Origin: Fischerella muscicola SAG 1427-1 = PCC 73103
GTDB lineage: Bacteria > Cyanobacteriota > Cyanobacteriia > Cyanobacteriales > Nostocaceae
Assembly: GCF_000317245.1 (NCBI RefSeq)
Contig: NZ_AJLJ01000496.1
Span: 62,001-126,000, forward strand
DNA: 64,000 nt
Direction: 5' to 3'
This document shows positions 26,900-35,409 of the stretch, piece by piece. The notes beneath the pieces are model-generated. The model was given only the letters and a program-made list of their open reading frames with translations, did not search any database and had not been told where the DNA came from. A program made the translations under genes and the position numbers. Position 1 is the stretch's first letter. The number at the start of each line of letters is the position of its first letter.

Positions 26900-28003
26900 T
26901 TAACTTTGGAAGAGGTTGTTTTTGTTTTTCTCCTTTTGTCCTTTTCTCAAAGCACCTAGAGCAAATAATCCCAATGCTGTAGCCAAAGCAGGTTCAGGTA
27001 CTTTTTGAGGTGTTGGTGCAGGTGGAGTAGGCTGGTAGTAAGTTGTCGGAGTAGGTACGGGCGCGGGTGCGGGCGTTGGTGCTGGTGTTGGTGTTGGTGA
27101 TGGTGTTGGTGCGGGCGTTGGCGTTAAACTAGCTTCGTTTAACGATGTACCGTACTGAAAGCGGATGTTACCAATCTTGGTTACATCAAAGTCAGAGGTC
27201 AGCCCTGATAAAAGGAAGGTAGCGGAGCCTTTAACAAAAGTTCCATCTTTGACAGCTTTGTTTGCATCATCAGAGTAACCACTGATAATGCCGTAATTGA
27301 ATTGTTGCCCACCACCACCTTGGAAAATACCCAAGCCAGCAGTACCGATACCATAATCTTGAGTGATACCAGGTAGTCCATTGGTATTGCTAGTGTTTGG
27401 TAATTTCCATTCATTTAGAGAGCCAAGAAGATTAACATTGTTTCCAACACTAGAAGAACCACTAACTACAGTTGAGGCTGTAGCTGACAACAACGATAAG
27501 TTTAGGGGAGAGCCGTCATAGTCCCAGAAAACTGCTGTCAAAACATCAGAAGGGTTGGATATACCCACGGAAGATGTATTAGACAGAGTCAGTGACAATA
27601 GGCCATTTTCTAAAAAATCAAAGACAGCTGATGCTGCTAGAGGGTCATTAGATTTGTCGTAAGTATTCGTTCCTGTTGCTGAAAAACTAATACTACCCTT
27701 GCTAGCGGGTGCTGGGGTTGGTGCGGGTGTTGGCGCTGGTGTTGGTGCTGGGGTTGGTGCTGGGGTTGGTGCTGGGGTTGGTGCGGGCGCTGGTGCAGGT
27801 GTTGGCGCTGGTGCAGGTGTTGGCGCTGGTGTTGGTGCTGGGGTTGGTGCGGGTGTTGGTGTAGCTTGCTTTTGACTGTTGCCATTACCATTACCGTTAC
27901 CGTTACCAGCATAAGCAGTGCTGACTAGACCATTCCCAATGACCGCAAATGTCACTAAACCTACGACTATATGTGTAAGAGTTGACTTTGAAGATGTTGA
28001 CAT
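26900..28003 (-). CDS. PEP-CTERM protein with a long Pro-Ala-Pro-Thr linker
   Basis: A 367-residue exported protein. It has a signal peptide (about 10-32, IVVGLVTFAVIGNGLVSTAYA) and then an Asn/Gly repeat (GNGNGNGNGNS). A repetitive Thr-Pro-Ala-Pro linker spans about residues 47-100. A globular beta-rich domain follows at about 103-295, then a second shorter repeat linker. The C-terminus is a PEP-CTERM sorting signal (VPEPALATALGLFALGALRKG). PEP-CTERM proteins are processed and anchored by exosortase in envelope or matrix contexts. The globular domain is unassigned; its FSATGTNTYDKSNDP pattern is common among cyanobacterial PEP-CTERM proteins. The repeats should be prone to length change. Confidence 0.85.
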   Translation of the reverse strand: MSTSSKSTLTHIVVGLVTFAVIGNGLVSTAYAGNGNGNGNGNSQKQATPTPAPTPAPTPAPTPAPAPTPAPAPAPTPAPTPAPTPAPTPAPTPAPTPAPASKGSISFSATGTNTYDKSNDPLAASAVFDFLENGLLSLTLSNTSSVGISNPSDVLTAVFWDYDGSPLNLSLLSATASTVVSGSSSVGNNVNLLGSLNEWKLPNTSNTNGLPGITQDYGIGTAGLGIFQGGGGQQFNYGIISGYSDDANKAVKDGTFVKGSATFLLSGLTSDFDVTKIGNIRFQYGTSLNEASLTPTPAPTPSPTPTPAPTPAPAPVPTPTTYYQPTPPAPTPQKVPEPALATALGLFALGALRKGQKEKNKNNLFQS

Positions 28004-28214
28004 TATTCCTCTTTTTTTGGTTTTACAAAAGCGTTTGGGTTGCTCTTCTATAACTTGTTCTTTTTACTTATATAAATTCTTACAGAATAATTTTGATTAT
28101 CTATATTTTTTATTTAAAAAGAAAGCAAAAAATATTGAAGATTCCTTTGATTTTTTATTAATTTTGACTAGTGATTACACTGAATATCTATTGAATAGAT
28201 AACTCTTTACTGTT

Positions 28215-28251
28215 TAAATAAAAATAAAGAAGGGAAGGCACTCACCTTCCC
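28215..28251 (-). terminator. Intrinsic terminator after the 2OG oxygenase gene
   Basis: Read on the minus strand, the stem gggaagg, loop tgagtg and stem ccttccc are followed by a T-rich run (ttctttatttttattt). This is the standard rho-independent layout, located 39-75 bp after the stop of the 28290-29180 gene. Confidence 0.8.
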
Positions 28252-28289
28252 TGAAACACAAAGACGATATCATAGTATTTAAACTTAAC

Positions 28290-29180
28290 TTAAGTTGTTG
28301 CTTTACGTACCCAGCCATTAATAGTAAAACGACTATCGGCAAAAGATCTGGATTTACAAATGACAGGAAGAACTTCATGCATACAGCGGCTCAGAAAGAA
28401 AACAATACTGTTGTTACGTGGTTCTATTTTTGTAAATGACTCTGCATTTACATATAAGTTATTTTCTATTTTGCTGTCATATAATAGCAATTCGCCGCCT
28501 GAAAATGCTTTTGGCTCTCGATAAAAGTAATAAACAAAAGTGAATTCTCGGTTCGCAGTATCAGAGCTACCGTTATCATTGTGAATTTTGTAATAATTAC
28601 CATCATTATGTGCTGTTAATTGAGCTTCGATTTGAGAGATTGAAAATGATGGTATATCTAATTTGCTAATTATATCTGGAATCATCGCTCTCACACGTCT
28701 GACAATCATATCTGAAAAATCAGGAAATGAATAAAGAACCATTGAGCGACGATAATTTACATCATTTGTAGAAGTACTTGTAGGTAGAAATTCAGATTCT
28801 TTTGTGAGAACATACTTAAGTAATTTTTTATGCTCTTCTGAACTAAGAAAATTATCTATTTGTACATAATCAGAAGTGAATATATCTGTCGATTGATATT
28901 GATAATTTTCTATTTGCTGTAAAAAAATTGGTGGTTCTATCACAAGCCCAGTAAGATGTTCGCTAGGAAAATATAAAACAGAACGCCCTTCATCTATGGG
29001 AATTTGCAATAAACTCTGACAAGCAGATTCTTGCTTATATGCACGAGCTACAACAGCTTTTAAAAGATTATGCAATACAGGCGCATCTGATCTCAAATAA
29101 ACCGTGTACTCATGTCCTCCAGTGAGAAGAAGCTTTACTTTGACGTCTCTCGGCTCAAGTTGCTCTGAAGCTAACTGCAT
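28290..29180 (-). CDS. 2-oxoglutarate/Fe(II)-dependent oxygenase (P4H-like)
   Basis: A 296-residue protein from the ATG at 29180. The C-terminal half is a prolyl-4-hydroxylase-type 2OG oxygenase. Iron ligands are H200 and D202 in YKIHNDNGS and H268 in CMHEVLPV. The 2-oxoglutarate-binding arginine is R284 in SRFTINGW. Residues 1-95 are a separate N-terminal region (VKLLLTGGHEYTVYLR ... SVLYFPSEHLTGLVIEPP) that I do not assign. The substrate is unknown; related enzymes hydroxylate proline or other residues in peptides and proteins. It ends at a good terminator and has no operon partner. Confidence 0.85.
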   Translation of the reverse strand: MQLASEQLEPRDVKVKLLLTGGHEYTVYLRSDAPVLHNLLKAVVARAYKQESACQSLLQIPIDEGRSVLYFPSEHLTGLVIEPPIFLQQIENYQYQSTDIFTSDYVQIDNFLSSEEHKKLLKYVLTKESEFLPTSTSTNDVNYRRSMVLYSFPDFSDMIVRRVRAMIPDIISKLDIPSFSISQIEAQLTAHNDGNYYKIHNDNGSSDTANREFTFVYYFYREPKAFSGGELLLYDSKIENNLYVNAESFTKIEPRNNSIVFFLSRCMHEVLPVICKSRSFADSRFTINGWVRKATT

Positions 29181-29312
29181 AAATAATTGCCTAATTTTAA
29201 TTATGCGAAATATTTTTAACAATAGTTTTGAAATACTTATATCAAAGCTAAACTTTAAAACTATTCTTATCTACCGCACAAACACTGGTTTTCGGATTTT
29301 TTTAATAAATTA

Positions 29313-29334
29313 GGGGTGAACAGTTGTTCACCCC
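29313..29334. repeat. Perfect hairpin GGGGTGAAC-AGTT-GTTCACCCC
   Basis: A 9-bp perfect stem with a 4-nt loop, between the start of the oxygenase gene and the end of hflX. No T-run follows directly. It may end the hflX transcript weakly or be a small dispersed palindrome. Confidence 0.6.
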
Positions 29335-29376
29335 CTACAATAAATTTTTATCACTTAATAAATTGTTTTTAAGTAT

Positions 29377-30999
29377 TTACCCAGAGGTTGTGGCGTATTG
29401 CACGAGTTGACCGAGACGCTGACGTAGAGTTTCTAATCCCAAGCGATTGCTTGCAGAAATAAACACCGCTAGGGGAAATTCTTCCCGTGCTTGAGCTAAA
29501 GTCTCACTACTAACTTGGTCAATTTTGTTAAAAACAACCAGTGCTGGACCGGGTGTGACTGGCATTTGAGCCAAAATTTCTCTGACTGAGCGAATATGAC
29601 TTAACCAAGCAGGATGAGACAAATCTACTAAATGTAGCAAAGCATCAGCTTCTGTGACTTCTTCCAAGGTAGCGCGGAAGGCATCCATTAACGATGCTGG
29701 TAATTCATGAATAAAACCTACCGTGTCTGTAATCAAAATTTCTTGGGGTTCACTAGTTGCTGCGTGGGGAACAACTAAGCGACGTGTGGTAGGGTCAAGG
29801 GTAGCAAATAGCTGGTCGGCGGTGTAAACTGCGGCATTTGTTAAAGCATTCAACAAAGTGGACTTACCTGCGTTTGTATAACCAACCAAAGCTACGGAAG
29901 GAATTTCTCGATTTTGTCGCCGTTGTCGCAACCGTTCTCGATGGGCCTGTAGCTGGTTAACTTCTTGTTGTAGACGAGAAATACGCCGACCAATAGCACG
30001 GCGTTCAGTTTCCAATTTAGTTTCACCAGGACCACGAGTACCGATACCACCACCGAGTCGGGACATCGCTTGTCCTCTGCCGGTTAGTCGTGGCAGCATA
30101 TATTCTAATTGCGCCAGTTCTACTTGTAATTTACCAGCACGAGATTGGGCGCGTTGGGCAAAAATATCCAAAATTACTTCCGTACGGTCAACCACTCGCA
30201 ATCCAATTTGAGTCTCTAGATTACGGATTTGGGAGGGTGAAAGATCGCGATCAAAAACTACAAGATTAGCTCCTAAAGTTTGGGCTGTGAGGGCTATTTC
30301 TTGTACTTTACCTTCACCAACTACCGTTTGGGGATGAATACGCGATCGCTTCTGCCATAAAGTCTGTAATACCTCTCCACCAGCAGTATCTACCAATCGT
30401 CCCAATTCTGCCACAATGTCTTGGAATTGCTGGGATGACAGATCATCGGTCAGAACTCCAACTATGACCACGCGATCATGATCAGTGTCTACCTCTTGGG
30501 CAACGAATTCCCGCCGGAAACCCTCTTCTAGTTCTTCAACTAAATCAACCAAGTCCTGTTTGGTCAATGCATCCAGACTCATTGGTGGTGATACGTTCCA
30601 ACTTGGGGATAGAACATTACCATTTTCTGGCTTGAAAGAGGGACTGGTAATTAGGGTGCGGGACTCATGTGATATCAGGTGCGCTAAATATGCTTCTTTA
30701 ACGTATCCTGTAGCCCCACCACCCCGTTTTTGGAATCCTGTGCCGGTAATATTTATGACCGCTAATGCATCAAGGCGTTGTAGTGCCATAGATGTCAGTG
30801 CCGCTTCATTAGGCGGTTCTGACTTTAGATGTGTGGCGATACAACGGATACCGCTAAGTCGTTCCGCACCATAACGGGGCAATTCCAACGGTGGAATTTG
30901 CGTTTGACGCGGAGTACCAACTCCAACGCGGATCACTTGTCCACGACGATTGAGATAGGTACATACAGGTTGATTGATTTCTGTACTAATAGCAGCCAA
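29377..30999 (-). CDS. hflX: Ribosome-associated GTPase HflX
   Basis: HflX splits or rescues stalled ribosomes. The N-terminal HflX domain has HPQTVVGEGKVQEIA, VVFDRDLSPSQIRNLE and the RAQSRAGKLQVELAQLEY helix, with GGGIGTRGPGETKLE. The G domain follows (GYTNAGKSTLLN, TDTVGFIHELP, NKID), then a short C-terminal part. The given start at 30999 is a TTG. The same frame stays open and protein-like for about 115 bp further upstream (SSQLKQLQRLYHQRIPGDR) without any ATG, GTG or TTG. The true N-terminus is therefore uncertain and may use an unusual start. Confidence 0.93.
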   Translation of the reverse strand: MAAISTEINQPVCTYLNRRGQVIRVGVGTPRQTQIPPLELPRYGAERLSGIRCIATHLKSEPPNEAALTSMALQRLDALAVINITGTGFQKRGGGATGYVKEAYLAHLISHESRTLITSPSFKPENGNVLSPSWNVSPPMSLDALTKQDLVDLVEELEEGFRREFVAQEVDTDHDRVVIVGVLTDDLSSQQFQDIVAELGRLVDTAGGEVLQTLWQKRSRIHPQTVVGEGKVQEIALTAQTLGANLVVFDRDLSPSQIRNLETQIGLRVVDRTEVILDIFAQRAQSRAGKLQVELAQLEYMLPRLTGRGQAMSRLGGGIGTRGPGETKLETERRAIGRRISRLQQEVNQLQAHRERLRQRRQNREIPSVALVGYTNAGKSTLLNALTNAAVYTADQLFATLDPTTRRLVVPHAATSEPQEILITDTVGFIHELPASLMDAFRATLEEVTEADALLHLVDLSHPAWLSHIRSVREILAQMPVTPGPALVVFNKIDQVSSETLAQAREEFPLAVFISASNRLGLETLRQRLGQLVQYATTSG

Positions 31000-31313
31000 A
31001 CGCTGGGCAAACTCCGGTGTAGTGATGCGATCGCCCGGAATGCGTTGGTGATACAGCCGCTGTAGTTGCTTTAGCTGGCTGGATTTTAAACCTTGAAGAT
31101 TACCGAAAATAGTCTCGATAAGCGTATTTGACCAGTGAACTGGTCCTCCGAATCCTACTTTTCCTATTTTACAATACTGTTTTTATGTCAAAACTCTTAC
31201 TGATTGTGATGTTACCGGATGCGGAATGCGGTTTTCAAACCTAACAGAGCAGCAAATGCGATCGCTCCACTGACAACGTTAAAATAAACCCATAAATACC
31301 TGATGCCCAAGCC

Positions 31314-32015
31314 ATGTCCCTCGCCAAAGAATTAGACTCTCCCCAAGGCATCCCAGAAGATGTTATCCTTCCCCCAAGTGATTTATACAGCGATGAGCCT
31401 CCTTTGGAAACTGAACTACATCTAGAGCAAATCATGCTCTTACTGAAATGTCTAAAATGGTTGTGGCGAGACAGAACTGATTTCTATGCTGCTGGCAATC
31501 TAACTATTTACTACAGCTTCAATAAAAGTAAATCAGAAGACTTCCGGGGGCCAGATTTTTTTGTTGTGCTAGACACGGAACGCAAAACTCGTAAAAGTTG
31601 GGTAGTTTGGGAAGAAGATGGCAAATATCCAAATGTAATTCTGGAAATTCTCTCTGAATCCACAGCTAATATTGATAAAGAATTTAAGAAAAAACTTTAC
31701 CAAAATACCTTCCGCACACCCGATTATTTTTGGTTCGATCCATACACATTAGAATTCGCTGGTTTTCATTTAGTAGACGGCAATTATCAACCCCTAGAAG
31801 CAAACAATCAAGGGCATTTATGGAGTCAGCAACTAGGTTTATATTTAGGTATTTATCAAGGTTTATTACGTTTTTTTACCCCTGAAGGACAGTTAGTTCC
31901 AACACCTGAAGAAGAGGCTGAGTCTGAACGTCAACAGAAAGAATTAGCCCTAAGTAGAGCAGAAAGATTGGCTGCTAAATTACGAGAGTTAAATATCGAT
32001 CCAGATACAATTTAA
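31314..32015 (+). CDS. Uma2 family endonuclease-like protein
   Basis: A 233-residue protein of the Uma2 (DUF820) family, a PD-(D/E)XK fold expanded in cyanobacteria. The core is visible: FYAAGNLTIYYSF, GPDFFVVLDTERK (Asp of the active site), PNVILEILSEST (the E-x-hydrophobic strand) and DYFWFDPYTLE. The C-terminal about 40 residues form a charged helix rich in Glu/Arg (EEEAESERQQKELALSRAERL), typical of long Uma2 forms. Biological roles are poorly known. It is followed 44 bp later by a second Uma2 gene. Confidence 0.8.
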   Translation: MSLAKELDSPQGIPEDVILPPSDLYSDEPPLETELHLEQIMLLLKCLKWLWRDRTDFYAAGNLTIYYSFNKSKSEDFRGPDFFVVLDTERKTRKSWVVWEEDGKYPNVILEILSESTANIDKEFKKKLYQNTFRTPDYFWFDPYTLEFAGFHLVDGNYQPLEANNQGHLWSQQLGLYLGIYQGLLRFFTPEGQLVPTPEEEAESERQQKELALSRAERLAAKLRELNIDPDTI

Positions 32016-32059
32016 GTGCGAAACCCAACTTAAAATCATCTTTAACATTTTATCGAGCA

Positions 32060-32689
32060 ATGGTAAGTACACGCACTCCCTCAGCACAAATGGTTGTATT
32101 AAAAAACATTAGCTGGCAGACTTTTGAAACCATACTAGCTGATATGGGAGAGGATAGAACCTCTAGACTGACTTACGACCAAGGAATACTGGAAATAATG
32201 ACTCCACTATTGCCCCATGAGTATTGGAATAGACTAATTGAACGTCTGATTTTTGTACTTGGGGAAGAGTTGAATTTAGAAATTTTTCCTGCTGGTTCCA
32301 CTACCCTGAAACGTCAAGATTTGCTGCGGGGTGCAGAACCCGATAGTAGCTACTATATCCAGAACGAAGCACGAGTGAGGAATAAATCAGAAATTGACTT
32401 GAATAGCGATCCACCTCCAGATTTAGTAGTGGAAATTGATTTAACTAGTTCGTCTTTGGATAAATTGCAAATTTATGCTTCTTTGGGTATTCCAGAACTT
32501 TGGCGTTATGAAGAAGGTGTGCTGAGAATTTATCAATTGCAACAAGGGCAATATGTGGAGTGTAGTGATTCGCCAACTTTTGTCCAGTTGCCTTTAATTG
32601 AAATTGCGCGATTTTTGGATGAAAGTCAAAGAATTGGGGTGATGGGGATGACTAAAAATTTTCGGAATTGGGTGAAAAAACAAATTTAA
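32060..32689 (+). CDS. Uma2 family endonuclease-like protein
   Basis: A 209-residue Uma2 (DUF820) protein. It shows TYDQGILEIMTPLLPHEYWN, GAEPDSSYYIQN (active-site Asp), PPPDLVVEIDLTSSS (the E-x-D strand) and GIPELWRYEEGVLRIYQL. It is not a close copy of the neighbour at 31314 and belongs to a different subgroup of the family. The 44-bp spacing and shared strand suggest one transcript. Confidence 0.82.
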   Translation: MVSTRTPSAQMVVLKNISWQTFETILADMGEDRTSRLTYDQGILEIMTPLLPHEYWNRLIERLIFVLGEELNLEIFPAGSTTLKRQDLLRGAEPDSSYYIQNEARVRNKSEIDLNSDPPPDLVVEIDLTSSSLDKLQIYASLGIPELWRYEEGVLRIYQLQQGQYVECSDSPTFVQLPLIEIARFLDESQRIGVMGMTKNFRNWVKKQI

Positions 32690-32929
32690 TTTATCGGTTT
32701 ATGATTGGGGATTGGAGAGTTTGAGAAAGTCAAAACTGGTCGTAATACATTGTGTGTTCAAGTATCACGTTACGCACGTTATAATTTATTAAATATGAGG
32801 TTTTCGGTGAAAACATTAGCAACTATAAATCAAAGTTGGCTATCATCCTAACGATAATATAATTTAGCTATTTTATACCAGCGACTATCTGAACTATTGA
32901 AGATTTGAAGTAGTGTATAAAACACAAGA

Positions 32930-35311
32930 TTATGGTGTTAGTGTTGTAGTAACAGATGCAGCAGAATTAGTAGTACAAGGGGGTGGTGAACTTAGCCAAA
33001 CGTTAAACATTTCCTGAAGAGCTACTAAGAGTTGTTTGTCAAAAAATTCAGCTTCCTGAACAGTTATCTTTTTCGCATGTGATTTGGTTTTTCTATCTAT
33101 GGGATGGTCTACACGATTTCGCATAAATCCTAGTTCTTCCCAAACAGCGATGCCCTTTGGAAGCATATTCTTAAAAGCTTTTCTATGATATAAATCTGCA
33201 TAACCTGCTTCATACAAACCTGTTTCTAAAGGTAGGACGAACTCGTAAAAAGCAATAATAGTTATGTGAATATATTGATGAAAACTGCTGACATAAGAAC
33301 TAGGTGATTTTTGATAGTTTATCACAGACTCGCGTAGTAGTTCAACTGCTTTGTCATAGTGTTTGCCATAAAATTGACGCAAATCAAATCCTGATAAGGA
33401 CACTCTATACATAGTTGATAGCGTCTGAAATATAAAACAAGGTTTTGGTGCATCTGCTGACAAGCCTAACTTTTGAATTAATTCTGAAATTCTGCTCATC
33501 TGCTGGTGGTATGGCTTTAAATTATCCCAATTAACTTTACATTGAGGTTGTTGGAGAAGATAAACTGCCAGATATTGAAGTAGCAGGCTTTTGTCCTTAC
33601 AAATCAGCTTAAACAAAGCTAATTGCTTGTTCAGTGATTTAATTCTTTGAAAAGCACCATAGGCTAATTCTTGTCTTAGAATTGCTTTTTCTTCTGGGTT
33701 ACAATTTAGTATATTTTGCTCGCGTTGCAAGCATTCCATAAAGTAAGCATGTTGTCCGGGAACTTCTGCTAATATTCTGGCTGCTATTACTCTTGCATAC
33801 CAGTCAAATTGAGTATCTGCTAGCCAAGCTCGACATATTGACGCAACACTTTTAGCTCCACTAACTTGATATAATGCCCATAGTGAATTAGCACGATGCC
33901 AGGAATATACCTCATGTTTAATGATAAAATCTTGTAATCTTTCAATCACAAATAAATCATTTTTGAAGCGTCCTAAACATATCGATATTGCTTCAGAACG
34001 CCAAGGTAATCTAGAAAGTAAGTTCAGTACTTCCTCACGTATTGATGCATGATGATCAAGTCTGTACAAGCAGAATGTAACGTTTGACTCAGCTTCTTTT
34101 CCTTTATCTGGGTCATCTAAAAGTGCAAAAGCTTCTAAAAATTTATCTCGTAGTTGTTGCTGTAGATTTTGATTTATATCCTGTTCCAAATAACACTCTT
34201 CTTTAGAAGATAAATCTTCTGTATATGCATCTTCTTCTAAATTATCATCCTCATTTTCTTCTAAGTTACTATTCTCTGAGATTTCTATTTGATTTTCTAC
34301 ATGAGAGCTAGGTGTATTTTTGATATACTCTACAGTTGCCGACTCAGCTTGTTCACTTTTTGGTAAAGATGGAAGAGTAACGAGTAAGCAGTTTCCATTT
34401 CCTGTTGGATCGGTAATAATAAAACGTAAGCGGGAAATTTCTGTTTCAATATCTTCAATTTCATGAACACTTGTTTTAGTTACTTGCGCTACTAAACCAG
34501 CACGTTTCAATTCTAAATCAAATAGAATTAATCCTCGTTGCACAGTAGATTTATCTGAAGCAAGAATTCTGACATCATCTACATACCTAATATAATGATA
34601 GCCATTAACTATCATTTCTTTGTCTATTTCATATAAAAATAGGTTTGCAAGAAAATCAGAAGCATTACTACCTTGAGGAATTCCACGACCCATCGTAATA
34701 TTTGAATTGTGAACTGCCCATTTTGCCAAACATTCTTGTAAAAGTTCTTGAAATTGTTGATCATCTCCGCAATATTTACGTATAAGACTTAATAAACGTG
34801 CATGATCAATTGTGTCATAGAAGGCGACAATATCTGTCGATGCAATCCAAGGGTTTCCAGCATAATATAAGTTTTCAATGCAGTTCACAAAACGTGTGTA
34901 CTGTTTCTTCCAAGGTCGCAACATCCAACGTTTACCTGGTCCAGAATATATATTTCCTAGAACACATTGATTCTCATGAGTTACAAGATAAGAGTAAGCT
35001 TTATCAGCAATAATATTAACCAGTGCTTGATATATAATCACGTCTGATACTGCCATCAGTGACATTGTTCTCAATGTAGTTGAAGGTTTTGGTACATAAA
35101 CTTTGTGATCGGCTAGAGGTTTATAAGGAAAATCTTTGGTTTTGACCTGCTGTACTAAATATTCAAGATTAGTTTGAAGATTATATGCAAATATTTTCAT
35201 CCCTAACTCGTCGCGAATCACACGACTACTAGTATTCACTGTTCGTTGCCAAGCAAGCAAAAAATTATCATAGGTGGCAAATATATCCCAAAGAGACTGA
35301 TTTGATGTCAT
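32930..35311 (-). CDS. AbiA-like reverse transcriptase with C-terminal HEPN motif
   Basis: A 793-residue protein. The RT domain fills about residues 30-310: motif A with D160 and D166 (TDIVAFYDTIDH), motif B GRGIPQGSNASDFLANL (208-224), and motif C RYVDDV with D245 and D246. Residues about 320-390 form a very acidic linker. Residues about 385-700 are Leu-rich helices that look like HEAT-type repeats. Near the C-terminus ELGFMRNRVDHP gives R731-N-x3-H736, the HEPN ribonuclease motif, inside flanking helices. RT plus helical region plus HEPN is the architecture of the lactococcal abortive-infection protein AbiA. No maturase (X/HNH) domain is present, which argues against a group II intron. It appears monocistronic; an IS66 element abuts its 5' side. 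The defence role is inferred. Confidence 0.85.
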   Translation of the reverse strand: MTSNQSLWDIFATYDNFLLAWQRTVNTSSRVIRDELGMKIFAYNLQTNLEYLVQQVKTKDFPYKPLADHKVYVPKPSTTLRTMSLMAVSDVIIYQALVNIIADKAYSYLVTHENQCVLGNIYSGPGKRWMLRPWKKQYTRFVNCIENLYYAGNPWIASTDIVAFYDTIDHARLLSLIRKYCGDDQQFQELLQECLAKWAVHNSNITMGRGIPQGSNASDFLANLFLYEIDKEMIVNGYHYIRYVDDVRILASDKSTVQRGLILFDLELKRAGLVAQVTKTSVHEIEDIETEISRLRFIITDPTGNGNCLLVTLPSLPKSEQAESATVEYIKNTPSSHVENQIEISENSNLEENEDDNLEEDAYTEDLSSKEECYLEQDINQNLQQQLRDKFLEAFALLDDPDKGKEAESNVTFCLYRLDHHASIREEVLNLLSRLPWRSEAISICLGRFKNDLFVIERLQDFIIKHEVYSWHRANSLWALYQVSGAKSVASICRAWLADTQFDWYARVIAARILAEVPGQHAYFMECLQREQNILNCNPEEKAILRQELAYGAFQRIKSLNKQLALFKLICKDKSLLLQYLAVYLLQQPQCKVNWDNLKPYHQQMSRISELIQKLGLSADAPKPCFIFQTLSTMYRVSLSGFDLRQFYGKHYDKAVELLRESVINYQKSPSSYVSSFHQYIHITIIAFYEFVLPLETGLYEAGYADLYHRKAFKNMLPKGIAVWEELGFMRNRVDHPIDRKTKSHAKKITVQEAEFFDKQLLVALQEMFNVWLSSPPPCTTNSAASVTTTLTP

Positions 35312-35409
35312 AATTAAATCATTTTTAAATTGATAAACTCGTATACAAGTATAGTAATAATTACTTTATATAACCGTATTCTTTAAGCAAAAATATATAC
35401 TAAAAAATT

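Noticed and set aside
32930..35311. Group II intron maturase or retron RT
   Set aside because: There is no maturase X domain or HNH nuclease, no intron-like ribozyme ends seen, and no retron-type msr/msd repeat next to the gene. The protein is also much larger than retron RTs.
32690..35400. Diversity-generating retroelement
   Set aside because: No template/variable repeat pair with adenine-biased differences was seen near the RT, and no target gene with a C-type lectin end is adjacent.
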